From Paramacrobiotus metropolitanus (lineage: Eukaryota; Tardigrada; Eutardigrada; Parachela; Macrobiotidae), in the NCBI RefSeq assembly GCF_019649055.1, contig NW_026570452.1, positions 1-64,000 on the forward strand: a DNA stretch of 64,000 bases, read 5' to 3'. The notes under the pieces were generated by a model. That model had not been told where the DNA came from. It ran no database searches and was given only the letters and a program-made list of their open reading frames with translations. Position numbers and translations under genes: made by a program. Shown here one piece after another: positions 32,304-44,539 of the stretch. How positions within the stretch are numbered: position 1 is the stretch's first letter; each line of letters begins with the position of its first letter.

Positions 32304-32967
32304 ACCCTTCATCCGCATGCGGGACAACTTCGCCGGATCGTCGAGCGTTGCGTGCCGGTGAATTACACGGACGCGCACCTTGCTGCACAGGGCAGTTTGG
32401 AATCAAGAAAATCATCCTGCGTCCGGATGCGATAACTCTTGCGGTACGATTCACGTCCTGCATCTTTAAAATGGTACGAGATCATAAGCGTTGCACGGGC
32501 CAAATTTTGGATCGCGTCCTACCAAAAGATATCGAAACTACTCCACCAATGACGTTCCTTCTTCGAGACAAGCTTGTGCATGACTCGTGCTGGTGAGTTC
32601 GTGAAAACAAAGAGGGAATAAGACTGAGTGTGTTAACAGAAAAGGGCGCACGATCATATAGAAATATCCCAAAGATCTTTCAGATACTGATATGTTATTT
32701 TACTTAGTAAGATGGCGTCGAAGGCAGCTTGCCTACATAAATAAGTTGAAACTATCGCATGGTGGAGTTACCAATCATACTGACATCCGAAAACTATCCA
32801 TAATTATCGTTCTTGTATTTTACCGCAGTTATATAAAGAGCTACGAGCAATGCTACATGCCAAAGGCAAAAGCTAAATGCACTCCGGAAGAGGTGGATGC
32901 CAACCGAATAATTCTGGACTACTTATATGCTGCCTTCCGCTGCCCGGAAAGCTGTCCTGCCGGATGA
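32304..32967 (+). CDS. Cys-rich, probably secreted protein, partial model
   Basis: Exon about 32304-32592 (donor GTGAGT) joins to 32829-32967 (acceptor CGCAG), ending at TGA. The joined stretch has regularly spaced cysteines (SCIFKMVRDHKRC, VHDSC, YEQCYMPKAKAKC, FRCPESC), typical of small secreted invertebrate proteins. No start or signal peptide is seen; the first exon is probably upstream. AATAAA at 33046-33051 could be its polyadenylation signal. Family unknown. Confidence 0.45.
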
Positions 32968-33051
32968 TAACACCTTATTCAACCGTTAATGACCGAACTA
33001 TGCTTTCACATAAATTCCCAATGTGCTTATTGGTTATAGCGGCTCAATAAA

Positions 33052-35423
33052 GGTTTATAAAAAGTCAAAATTTTAAAAAAAAAATCACCTTGCCTTTGTT
33101 GGCCACCGGACACTGGAGAGCTGTGTATCAAAACGTGTTGAAAGTCGTAGCTATTTGCTATGGTAGTTCTTATTAAAGTCCTATTCTTAGTTTAGCTATA
33201 CTGCTGGCCAGCAATTGTCAGTTCGCCCTATTAAAGTTACTTGTTGCAGTAGTAGTACTGTCACGTACTTCTACATCTGCAGTCTTTGGTTGTTTCTGAA
33301 GTCAGACATATCTGACCCCGGACACTTCACCGAAATTTTTTCCGTAGGATGCACTGTACTGAATGAAGCGTTCAATGCTGAACTTTTTGTCTGGCTGTTG
33401 AGTACATCACAGTTCAGTCAGAGATTATTAGTTTTTTTGCTTGCAGGAACAAAGCCAATAAGACCTGCTACTTGACCTTTTCATTGCGGATTAATTAATT
33501 CATGGTTTTACACATATAGCTTTACCATACGTTCACTGTGTGTCCACGCGTCGTGGGATATTGTTTCGGCTGAATTTAGCGCCTAAAGAAAGACTCCAGA
33601 CGTTGCTAAAGCGCACCGTTTCCCTTTGTATGCCTGCTGGTGAGCGAGAGAATGTACCGCAACGGCGCAACCGGCGCTTCCGATTGCGAATAGTGCGGCA
33701 GATACACTACGGGCTTCGTCAGCAGCAGCCGCTTGTCGCCATAGAACGGCCATAACGCAGCTAACTCGCCCGGGTCAACATTCGTGGATCTTCAGAGACC
33801 GCGCGTTATACTCGAAAATGCTACCTCTAGCACTGGATGTCGGCGCGTAAATAGCTGCTGCTCCTGCGTTATTCAGTGCCGGGTCGACCGATGTCGATTC
33901 ACTGTGGCGCGAGCGCAACTGGCATTCCAATGCCGTATGGGTGACCAAGATGACAACAGACGTGCAAGGTGACGACGTCGTGCGTTTTGTCGTGGCTATC
34001 CGCTCGTGCGCTTCTTTTATGCGCAGTCCAGTGCCGTCGCTTCAGCGCCACCGCTTACACAGCTGTCCGACGGCTGCGTCGTGAGTGTGGAAAGATGTGA
34101 ACGTTGGCATATCCCGGCCAGCCGGGCCGGGATTAAACGACGCTTCCTGGAGATGGGCGTTTGACATGTACACTGTAGTGACTGTACAACCAATACAACG
34201 TATTTTTTTTCACAACACAAATGTTGTTTTTGTTGCAGTCTGTACAACGCTCATCCCGATGGGATCCCACAGCGCTGGCCCGCTGAGAACATGTCGATTT
34301 GCGGCAATTTGATTTTGCATTGCTGAACACACTGGAAGTGTACTACAAAAACCGAACACTGGATGCAAACTGGACTGCCAATACGTTTTTCGGTTTTACC
34401 GGCCATATGGATAAAAACCGGACGGTTGCATAATTAACTGATTTGCTTGTCAATTAAGTTAAACGCGGCCATTGGGCAGTGGTCATTTGACTTTGCATGA
34501 CTCTCAACTTCGCGAACATTTGTCTAGTTTAATTGCTCTGTGTCCCGTCCAGTCCAGTCCAGACATCTCGACAAGGAGATGCTGCGCGCGCAAGCGATTT
34601 CCGGCCGATGTGAACAAATCACTTGGCCTCTGAATGAAATCGAGATTACAAGAAAGTATTTCAGAGTTCGCGCAAGGAAAAGGTTTGACGATGTGCCTCT
34701 ACAAACTGGCACCGTGTACCGTGCCATTTCCTTTGCGGCTGTGTTCGTCGAAGAAGGTTTCTTAAAAGCATTCTCTGAGTTTTTCCTTAGAAATTTTGGT
34801 TTCTCAGGAATATTTTGGTTTCTCAGGAATAAGTAGAATCGGTCAAAACTCTCGAGTAATACCGGACCAATGAACACAGGATCTGGCAGCAATGCATCGA
34901 TTGGAGAAAACGCAAAACATTGCAGTACTATACACAGTGCACACCTCTCAAGTTCGGGTTGCACCGTTGCACTGATAAGATGATTCAAACTTTTCCCGCT
35001 ATCACTACAGAAGCAGCAGTATTACTTAGTACCAGCGGTAAAATTCATCACATTGACCTTATCTTATCAGTTCGCGCTATCAGTATCATCGGCGCGGTGT
35101 ACAGCTCAACAATCGCAAGCACTCTCTACCGCAAAGCGAGTGCAAACCCAAAACGCAGTGAAAACGAGTGAATGCTAAACTAAGCCGTGTTCATCCTAGT
35201 GCAGTTCGTCCTTAACAATGTGCATAGTTGCTTTCAATTTTGGTAACAACAGCACTCAGTTTTATCGTTTTACAAGGCTCCGGACACCAGAAATTTGTCA
35301 CTCCATACATTATGCGTAGTTTCAAATCCCCAGACATGTGAACAGTTAAACGTGGCGGCCGTCTCAGCAAAAACTGCATCGAATTAAGAGGGAATCAGTT
35401 GATTTAATCCGGTAATTACGTAA
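33052..35423. other. spacer; from about 33.64 kb start of duplication unit 1
   Basis: No convincing gene. From about 33640 the sequence is a diverged copy of 48972-50675, ending at the kinase-kelch start in both units. The homologous part has many small indels and no conserved reading frame, so it is probably promoter and spacer. Confidence 0.5.
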
Positions 35424-36485
35424 ATGGAAAGCACAGGCTTCCGCAATTCCGGTGCTGTCGAAGAAATTGGCAGCAGCATACAGTACGACTATGCGAAGGA
35501 TGACTTTATTGGGAGGGGAGCGTTTGGAATAGTTTACAAAGCCAAAGTCAGAAAAGCACTTTTACGATTCCGCACTCCGTCCGAGCCAGATTTCGTAGCC
35601 GTCAAAGTGATGCATGTCGCAATTAATTCTGGAATCGCTGCCGATCAGGAAAACTGGATGACCGCTGTGAAGAGAATGAGACAACTTCCAGGGCTGAAGC
35701 ACAAACATATCGTACGGTATCACAAGGTTTCCATCACACAAACTTCCGGTGGAGTGACAGTGAAGCTGGCAATGGATTATCATAAAGGTGACAGGGATTA
35801 TTAAGCAGCTTTTGTCGAAGTCACTCTGCTCTTATAATATTTATTCTCTGTTTTTATGTTTATTTTGTCTATTTTCTATTATCATAGGTGATCTTGCGTC
35901 GTTTTTAAGGGAAGCTAAGGAAAACACGACGCTTTTAAACAATTGGAGAAAAGTGATTCCATTCGCAGAGGACTTGGCCCAAGGACTTCAATTTCTCCAT
36001 CAAAACGGTATCATTCACGGCGATTTAAAGCCTGAAAATATACTTCTGAGCGTCTCGCAGAATGGCAGCGAGAAACTGGTGATTGGCGATTTAGACGATC
36101 TGGTGCAAATGAAAGAAAGCGCCACCTGCTCTGCAGACATTTCCCAGCTACGAGGCACACTGCGCTATATGTCGCCGGAAATGCTGAGGAAGTTCTCCCA
36201 ACAAGAAGCAGAGCGCCCAGGACGAAAAACAGATATTTGGAGCCTGGGCTGCATCATTTTGGAGATGGCCGAAAGCTATGCACGTGTACCCAAGAAACAA
36301 CTCGTAAAGGATGGGAATATCGTCGATGCGGGAAGCGCTCTTGCAAATTACCAGTATGCGAGCTTGATAATCGACGGTTACATCCCATCTGTGAGCGACG
36401 ACATTGAGCACAATTTAGCGAGGCTCATTCGACAGTGTGTGGATGCAAGTAGCGCAAATCGATTATCCGCCGGAGAATTACTGAA

Positions 36486-36489
36486 GAAG
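36486..36489. repeat. target duplication GAAG, left side of LTR element
   Basis: GAAG before the left LTR equals 41549-41552 after the right LTR. Removing one copy recreates the reading frame and length seen in the paralogue at 51720-51760. Confidence 0.85.
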
Positions 36490-36727
36490 TGTTACGTAAT
36501 GGACTTTTTTGTGTATGATTAATATACTTACTCATTTAGACTTTGTCATCTGTTGCACTTTTGCCTATTTATACCGCTTCTTTACGCTACTCACACACAT
36601 TACTTTCATTCCTACTTTTCTGCTCTGCCTTATTTCTTACTTTGTCGTATAATTAATAAACACACTACTACGCGGATGAGGATGACCTTTGGCCTGTAAT
36701 ACTTTGCTCTGCCTAAGTTTCGTAACA
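36490..36727 (+). repeat. left LTR (238 bp)
   Basis: Starts TGTTACG and ends CGTAACA. It is almost identical to 41311-41548, with one difference seen (CATTTAG against CACTTAG). Confidence 0.92.
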
Positions 36728-37698
36728 ATTTTGGTCCTAACCCGACTGAGAAATACCTGAGTGGTGAAAACAGCCCGTCAACTTCCACTTTGGACCCCGG
36801 ATTGCTGATCTTTGCCTGAACCTCCTGCAGTCCCGGGGATCCAGCTGTACATGCCAATGGACCACGAGTGACCAAGATTACCAGCACTACGTGCCATACA
36901 GCATTCGGATTACAAAGATAAGTGCCGGTTTTATAAGATTTGTAACATTTTCCCAAGCATGTCTGTTTTCTTTGGGTACTGTACTTGAAAACTACCATGA
37001 ACATTCAGTTCACACTTTAACCCGTTCTTATCTGGCAGCGATTAAGTTATTTAAGTACGATTAAATCAAATACTTCCAGTATCTGCACGGTACACAACGC
37101 ATAAACCTGTGTCTCCTGCTGAATTTGGTTGATTCTTCTTCGATGTGCTTGAATAACTGTAAGTTTTACACACAAAAAAAGAATAACTCGTGCGTGTAAC
37201 CTTGTGATTTTTCGATTATGTAAAAAGACTACAATATGTTTCACTTTCATTTCACAAATTTTTCTGCTGCGTTTCCTCCTGATTCTTTAATTTTTCCGTT
37301 AAATCAATAAATTTGCTGGTAGTTTACTAAACCACTTTACTCAGTTGAGTAATACATGCTGATTAAGTCATCGTTCGGTAACAGTCGCTCGTCGTCCCAG
37401 TCATTATACCCAGTCCGCTTGAGTCATTTCTGCTTATATTTTATGACCTAAAGTTTTTGCAGTCTTATAAGATTGGGAGCGCTCTGAGTAATTACCATAC
37501 TATTTTGGGTTTGGTCAAACGCAATAGACTCATGAGAGTCAATTCAACTGATAAAAGATGATCCCACTGCTGAACATTTTTCATGCTGAGAAACACATTC
37601 CGTTCGCTTTTGTAACATGTTTGAGTAATCAGGGTTGGTCCTGGTAAACATTTGTATGACTGATAAAATACTAATAAGCGTCCTCAACTGATCGCCGT

Positions 37699-38520
37699 AT
37701 GACTTCGAATGATCATCCCTTCGCCAGTTTTGATGACCTGCTCTCCAGTGACGCATCATCAAACTATTTCAGTCCTGTCGAACCTGCTTCGCCTTCTCAA
37801 GGTGTTCTGTCATGCCAAGCTATTGACTTCCACCTAGTAGTCGCTTCTACCAGTGAGCTTGAAGGTTCAGCATTTAATAAAGTAGTACTCCCATTTGCAG
37901 TAAACGTTAAAAGTGTCGGCAACAGAATGAGTAATAACGACCGATATGATCATAAAGGTCCACCTAATGCAGGTGATAAAGTACACGAATACGCATCAGC
38001 TACCATGAGCGCGCCTCCAGTGCGTGATCTGCCGAAGTTTAGCGGTTTGGCCTCTGAAGATGTCGAAGATTTTATCAATGAATTCGATGCGCAAGCGCAG
38101 GTATATGGATGGCATGATCAAATGGTAAAGTATATTCATGTTTGTCTTAAAGGAAGCGCATTACAGTGGTTTGTAATGCATGAAAGGAAAGAGACCTGGG
38201 ACGAAACATGCCAAGCGCTACGGCAGACATTCGGCAAAAACGCTATTGATTACGATATTGATAACCAGTGCATGTCAATGCAGGCTGCTGATGACCCACT
38301 GGTTTATGTGAATCGAATAACGCGCGTAGTGCGTACCCGAAATCCAAACGGCTCGCATAAGGATGTACTATTGCACCTGTTTCAAGGGTTGCCTGACGCT
38401 TTAAAGGCAGAAATGGTGCAGTATTTCGACGATCTTACAGATACAGATGATTTTCTTGAAAAACTCAAAAACATATCTCGTGCGTACCGCTACCGCTCTC
38501 GTCTTCATTATTCAAGTTAG
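37699..38520 (+). CDS. retrotransposon gag-like protein
   Basis: 273 residues, intact. Residues about 105-260 match the Ty3/Gypsy-type retrotransposon gag domain: LPKFSGLASEDVEDFINEF, LKGSALQWFV, WDETCQALRQTFG, DPLVYVNRITRVVR and LLHLFQGLPDALKAEM. No zinc knuckle follows. It would form the particle shell. Long untranslated spacers flank it on both sides inside the element. Confidence 0.82.
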   Translation: MTSNDHPFASFDDLLSSDASSNYFSPVEPASPSQGVLSCQAIDFHLVVASTSELEGSAFNKVVLPFAVNVKSVGNRMSNNDRYDHKGPPNAGDKVHEYASATMSAPPVRDLPKFSGLASEDVEDFINEFDAQAQVYGWHDQMVKYIHVCLKGSALQWFVMHERKETWDETCQALRQTFGKNAIDYDIDNQCMSMQAADDPLVYVNRITRVVRTRNPNGSHKDVLLHLFQGLPDALKAEMVQYFDDLTDTDDFLEKLKNISRAYRYRSRLHYSS

Positions 38521-41310
38521 GTTAGGAAACCTACAGTTCAGCGAGCAAGTCGACTCCTTTCGGTGATATCAGTTTTCACTGACAAATTACAGTTATGTCT
38601 CAGTTCTAATTTTCGAAGCATGAAAAACGAAATCAGCATCGATGACACCTGTTAAAGTTTAAGTCCAAAATGATACATGCTGCGCAGTAAATAACGGTTT
38701 ACTGACAGTACAACGTTAACATTTATTTCAATCGTAACTCAACAGAAAATAAGTCAGCTGAAAATATGTGTGCACACGTGTTGAGATGAGTTGAAAAGGG
38801 CAGTGGCTAAAGTTAGGCAGCAAAAAAATTTTGAAAAATGATACAGAAAAAAAAACAATTTTATAAAATACAGCTGCCGTCAGCGAACCGATATAGCTTT
38901 TACCAAGAGCAATTAGAAAATAACATGATTTAGTACTACTGACTTGCGCTGGTCGCAATTGTGTTTTGGTAATTAAGTCTTGTTGGCTAATTTCATATAG
39001 AAAGTCGACGTTCCTTATGAAAGCGGCGCATATTTTCTAATAAGATTGTTATGTGCTTGTCGCGAAAGCATATAGTAATCTGCCGTCACGATATTGTGTT
39101 GTAGAAGCCACTGTAAGTAATTACGGGCACCCAAAAAGAAACGGCTAAGCTATTTTCAGAGTCTCGCTGAAGTTTTGGTGAAATAATTAATGCTGACGTA
39201 AATATTTGGTAAAGTTGCGACCCATTGTACCATCTAAAATGTCGAAATTTTCGGAAAATTCGTTGTACAATTGTCCGATGTCCTTAAAGTCAGTACCTGA
39301 GAGCCAATCTAGACTCCGTTTAACTGGTTTTGATTGCTTGTCAAATCGGTTTGTTCCGTTTTTCAGAATTCAAAACTGACTGAGACTTAATTATGATGTA
39401 ATGGTTTTCACTGCAATTAGCGCAAGTCACTCCTTGTAATTTTTACAATTGGACGGTTTGTAAAAACTTGCTTGGCAGAATTGTTTTTGCTGGTTTTCTG
39501 TTGGCTGGTTATGTGGGCTGCTTTTTGCTAATTGCTTTTAAGTTCTTTTTTTTCCTGTTTACTGCGTATATTTTGTTTTGCAGACTCAAGTTGAATCGTT
39601 ACTCAGTGCTTCCATACTATTTTCCTCGTCCCCGTTGAAAACTAGCTTCTGTAGCAGTATGCCACCTAGGAACCGAAAATTCCGTCATATGGCGTATGTT
39701 CCAGATGTACACTCCATCCCAAACCCGGCATTAGCGAAACTGTGGAACTGCCGAATTGCCGGATAATTGGATTTGCTGACCACGAGCTTCGTAAAACTAA
39801 GCGCTTGTTTGTACGGCCGGCCAGCCGTTCTATTCAAAACTTATTTTAAAAAAATTTTTTAAAATGCCTCAAAATTTCCAAGAAAAATGTGAAATCCATA
39901 ATAAAAAAAAACAACATTTTATAAAATGCAAAATGATTTTCTTTACTTGGAAATCGATTCAAAAGTTCTTCTCCTTTTAATTTATCGGAATTTGTCAAAA
40001 GCAACCTATTATATTTACCTGCTAATGAAAAGGTCAAATCGTGCTAATTTTCCTCTGTAGAGTTAATGTTCGCACTGTACACAGTCCGTCATGTCGATGC
40101 GTTTCCATAAATTTTTAATAACCGTATTTTGGCGCAGTTGAATTATTATTACAGTTGAATTATTGAAATTATTTTTATCGTTTAGGGGCGCGAATACTTC
40201 TTGCATAATTATGGCTTTTACTACTCTTCATACAGCTTTTAATATGAGTTTGTTGAATGACTTGGTTAACAGTTAGGTTTTCTACACTGCCCGGTTACTT
40301 TTATGCTCGTTGCGACCATTCTCCGTTTTCTCTAACCAACAAATTAAGCGGCAAAAAAATGTTTCTGTCTTCGTAATACGGCCGCGCATTCCGTGTCACA
40401 CTCAGTACATCTGCCACTCTGAGCCGCTTAATACTCCGACAAGTAAATCTCTCCTCACCGCAGTAACATCAAACGGTCTTAAATAGCCCTAGCGCCAACA
40501 ACTTTAGGCGGTTCGGACAATGCACTCCCTAGGGCTACCGCTCTGGAGTGTTGCGTCACCCGTCGGTGTGGACAAACGTTCTGACCAGTCGGTGGTGGTA
40601 CAATGTCGGACGTAAATGCGCATACCATCAAAAGCGCGTTCGATAACATCAGAATACGTCGGCACTTTTAAGAAAGCGGTGCAATTAAGACACATGCGCT
40701 GTGCTGTTATTGAAGATAACGAAACGAAATACCAGTTAATTAAATGTGTACTTCAATAAGTAAATGCATAAATCAATACGTAAACGTATTGCTTTGGTTG
40801 CAATATTTCCGAGCGTACATGTTGTCGGGCAGCTTCTTCTTGAAACCAGCATTAAACACTTTTCCAGGAGAGAAGGATGAGTCTCTATCTCGTAATGTAA
40901 TAATAGTGATAATGGTATGCAGCTCAAGGTCGATTGGTTTCATCGATTGCATCGACATGATCGTACTGCCGCACGGTGCTACAATAAGCAATAGCCAATA
41001 CACGACCTTATGCAGTATCTGCCGCATCGGATGACAATACGATTTTACTGTAATATAAATAATTTTTCTAATTCCTGCCGCTTGAAGGTGAATTCTTCTC
41101 AGCTGTTGCAGATAAACCGCATCCAAAATCAGCCTTTTGAAATAACGACCAGCATATCACTGTGCAAGCGTTTATCAACTTATTAACATTCACTAAATTG
41201 CATTTCTATTATATGTTATTTCCTACTTTATCATATAGTTATACCGGCTGGCCGACCTGCTTCTTTTTGCATGTTTATAGACTGAGGACAGTCCTCTTAA
41301 AGGAGGAAAG
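38521..41310. other. non-coding 3' part of the LTR element
   Basis: No frame with pol similarity is visible on either strand. Short frames here look random. Confidence 0.5.
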
Positions 41311-41548
41311 TGTTACGTAATGGACTTTTTTGTGTATGATTAATATACTTACTCACTTAGACTTTGTCATCTGTTGCACTTTTGCCTATTTATACCGCTT
41401 CTTTACGCTACTCACACACATTACTTTCATTCCTACTTTTCTGCTCTGCCTTATTTCTTACTTTGTCGTATAATTAATAAACACACTACTACGCGGATGA
41501 GGATGACCTTTGGCCTGTAATACTTTGCTCTGCCTAAGTTTCGTAACA
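41311..41548 (+). repeat. right LTR (238 bp)
   Basis: Copy of the left LTR, preceded by a purine tract and followed by the GAAG duplication. Confidence 0.92.
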
Positions 41549-42779
41549 GAAGCTACCGAAGAAAGACGTCATAGTATTTACTGGACTCAAGAAATGTAAA
41601 GATCTCTGCGTCATGATAATCGATCCGTTGACTAACTCTGTTAATGTTCAAGAGGTGCGGGGCGCACCAAAATTTGACGGGGATTGGTATCGTGAGTCAG
41701 CGGTAACAGGCAACAAAATTGTATATCCGGAACTGATATGTCATGGTGACTTCGAAAAGGTGAAATTCCATTTGTGGAATGTCGACGAGGGAACATGGGT
41801 TCAACACGAGCCAGTCCTCCGTGTGGATATATGGCCGTTTACAAGGGCGACTGCGGTAGAGGACAAGGCTTATTTCTTTGACGATACCGGAATCTTTACA
41901 GAAATGAACATTTTTACAGGCGAAATTGCACCTTCAACTCAACCTGCAAATAAACGGTATGGCTTTTTGTTGGGGCAGCATACATTGCAGTCTTGGTACT
42001 AAACGATTCTAGCTTTTTATGTTTTACAGCCCTTACCGCAATCAACAAGCAGTAGCCAAATGCCGTGAGCAGATATTTTATGCTACTGAGAGCGTCCTCT
42101 TCCAGTATGACACGTTGATCAAGGAATGGAAGTACTTACCAGCTCGGCAACAAGGGCGCCTTAGATTTGCAATGGCCGTGGTCAGCGGACATATACACAT
42201 TATGGGCGGAAGGTTTTTCGACGACACAACACGTGACTTTACTGCAACAGCTGACTGTATTCGTTTGAAACTGGGTTGTACAACGTGGGAAAAGATTGAA
42301 CCACTTCGTCAGCCCAGATATTGCCATGCTGCTTGTGTTGTCAAAGATCGATTATACATCTGCGGCGGTAGACATTCTATAAGCAGGAACGCCGCTACCA
42401 TAGAGATTTACGATACCACAGGCGACGCAGGATGGTCGACTGTCAACTTGTCGCCGAAGGACAACGAACAGTTTGCAGCCTGGCTGGCTGCCTACATTCA
42501 TCCGTTGAATATACTTGCAACCACGGTTTCCGTCAATCAGGATATTGACATTTTTTCCAGATATAACCGCTTAAAAGGCGTTTAGAAATATGCGTCGTTC
42601 TGCATCGACTTGTATAATTAAAGCCTACGAAACTAAGTTTCAATTAATGAAAAGTAAATTCATTTGGTTACTCTAGTTACGGTACCATAAGTTACAAAAA
42701 AGAACGCAAACTGCAACCAATTTAACCCGAAGTAAACTTCGTCCAGCCTTTTAATCGGTGTTATCGCATTGGTTGCTGT

Positions 42780-44536
42780 TTATTTACTGATGCTGACCAA
42801 ACGAAAACGGGACGTAGTAGCATGCGCTCCCTCGCTCTCGATCGCCAGCGCCGTCGTTTTCGCAGTGGACGCAATTTGTAACAGCCGTCTCCGTGCTTTT
42901 GACTGCACGATGCTCCCCAGTTGCCCGTTCGTCATCAGCGCACTCTTCCCAGTACTAGTGTCAGCAGCACTAGCCATCTTCCAGACCGAAACGTTTAGCA
43001 TTCAAAAATTGTTTCGTTTATCCGGAAAAGTTATGCTACGGTAGTTATCAACCATATTTAAAGTTCACAGCCATAGCGCTCAAGTCACGGACATCAGTCC
43101 AAATCGGAGCCGGCCTACATCGCGAGGGCCGTGGCCGGGACCGTTCTGCAGCTACACACCGGCTGACCCCGGCGGTCCTTACTGCATTTGCCGGTGTCGA
43201 AGCATTAAATGTCGCACTTGTCTTGTACACGCGATAGTTTTGAATTTCAGTTATTAGCCACAAAATTGTATGATGAAAATGTTTCGCGGCAATAGTTCAT
43301 TATTGCTACAGGTTTCTCATTCTTCCAGAATTATATCATTAATAACAACTACGAACTATATTTATAATCATATCAACTGAGATCTGTACTTTTATTTTTC
43401 TATGTTATTTCATTTTTAATAATCGGCTTCGCGCAGGCAGTTTTGTATGATATGATAAATTTATTCTGTCGTTTTATATGATAAATTTATTCTGCCGTTC
43501 AGTTTTGGGACTGAACTTTCTGTCCTAGAGCTTCATCAACTATCCCGAAAATTAGTACTGCTTCTAACAGACATAAAAAGAAACAAAATAGAAATAAACA
43601 GAAACAAATAAATAATAACACAAATTAATAGTATAATTACAACTGGTAAAGTAACAGTAATGATAGTAGGTAATTAATAATAATTACAGACTGTACTACA
43701 GTAACTGGCAAATAATAACTGTAATTAAGTACCAGATCTAATAATGCGCCTGTTGGGTAATCATTAAACTCTGGAGCAAAATAATGAATTAGATTATTTT
43801 ATTTTTGATACTGAATTGCTGGACGTTTTTATCAAATCATGGCATCTACGTTTACCAGCCTGGCTGGACGGGCGCCGACTGCAGCGCAATTGTGGACAAC
43901 TGCATGCAATGAGAAATCTCTGCCCGAACGAAGGCCGGAAGTGCCGTTTAAATAATTCGTATAGCCCATTAACCTTCGTTGTCTTTTGTACCACCGATTA
44001 TGGTTTATTTGTTTATTCTTGTTGTCAGGCGCACCGTCTCGCATGAACCGTCCGTAACCGGGTTATCTTTATTTGTAAAATACACGGCTTGTACATGAAG
44101 AACTACAATCCATACCGGAAGAAAATCAGCGCTCAGTTTTGGTGTCAGAAGGCTTGATATGGTATTCAGAGCTCCCCCCAGCCACTGGACAACGACCTTC
44201 AACTTCCTAAACCTGTTCATACTCACAGAACACGGCGAAAATAGACTCGTATTCACTATAACGTGATTCGGTCAGTTTATCTTGGACATTCGTTTATTTT
44301 TCCAGTAGTTGTATCTTTTCATATAAACAGAATATGCAATGGTGCCGTTGAGAGAAAAGAAAATAACGGAAGCCGTCGTTGCATTTGTAGTGATACGATC
44401 CCGGTGTGTTGATGCAGATTTGGTCATATCCGGCGCACTCGTTGACGCCGAAGCAGCGCTTCTTCCAGATGCCAATCAGATCTATCCGCATGCACGGCGC
44501 GCTGTAGGAGTCCGCCAGAACTATGCGGCGAAACAA
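42780..44536 (-). pseudogene. EGF-domain gene, copy 1, partial
   Basis: The exon near 44380-44520 encodes CMRIDLIGIWKKRCFGVNEC...QICINTPGSYHYKCNDGF, a calcium-binding EGF-like domain. Compared with copy 2 it lacks four residues including one of the six cysteines, so this domain cannot form its normal disulfides. Other conserved but unassigned stretches of the gene lie near 42790-43000. The exon structure is unclear. It is convergent with the kinase-kelch gene. Confidence 0.5.
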
Positions 44537-44539
44537 CTA

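Larger units (their letters stand above)
36490..41548 (+). mobile_element. gag-only LTR retrotransposon (TR-GAG type), 5,059 bp
   Basis: Two 238-bp LTRs with TG..CA ends, a purine tract AAAGGAGGAAAG directly before the right LTR and a 4-bp duplication define the element. The only long frame is a gag-like protein at 37699-38520. The remaining 2.8 kb before the right LTR shows no protease, reverse transcriptase, RNase H or integrase in any frame. It therefore probably depends on another element for mobilisation. Near-identical LTRs mean recent insertion. Confidence 0.88.
35424..42585 (+). pseudogene. Ser/Thr kinase-kelch protein, copy 1, split by an LTR element
   Basis: Exons 35424-35787 and 35888-36489, then the LTR element, then continuation 41549-41956 and last exon 42030-42585. 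Kinase: Gly loop GRGAFG, VAVK lysine, HGDLKPEN catalytic loop (HGD instead of HRD), DLD in place of DFG, YMSPEM and DIWSLGCII. The C-terminal half has kelch-type repeats (HIMGGRFF, YICGGRHS). The target duplication GAAG restores an uninterrupted frame equivalent to copy 2, so the gene was intact before insertion. The missing Arg in HRD and the altered DFG suggest weak or unusual catalysis. Expression is now unlikely. Confidence 0.85.

Noticed and set aside
38521-41310. Reverse transcriptase or integrase of the LTR element
   Set aside because: No pol motif in any frame; only short random frames.
42769-43044. Hydrophobic 91-codon + frame after the kinase-kelch gene
   Set aside because: Not conserved in the duplicate copy; better conserved sequence lies on the other strand.
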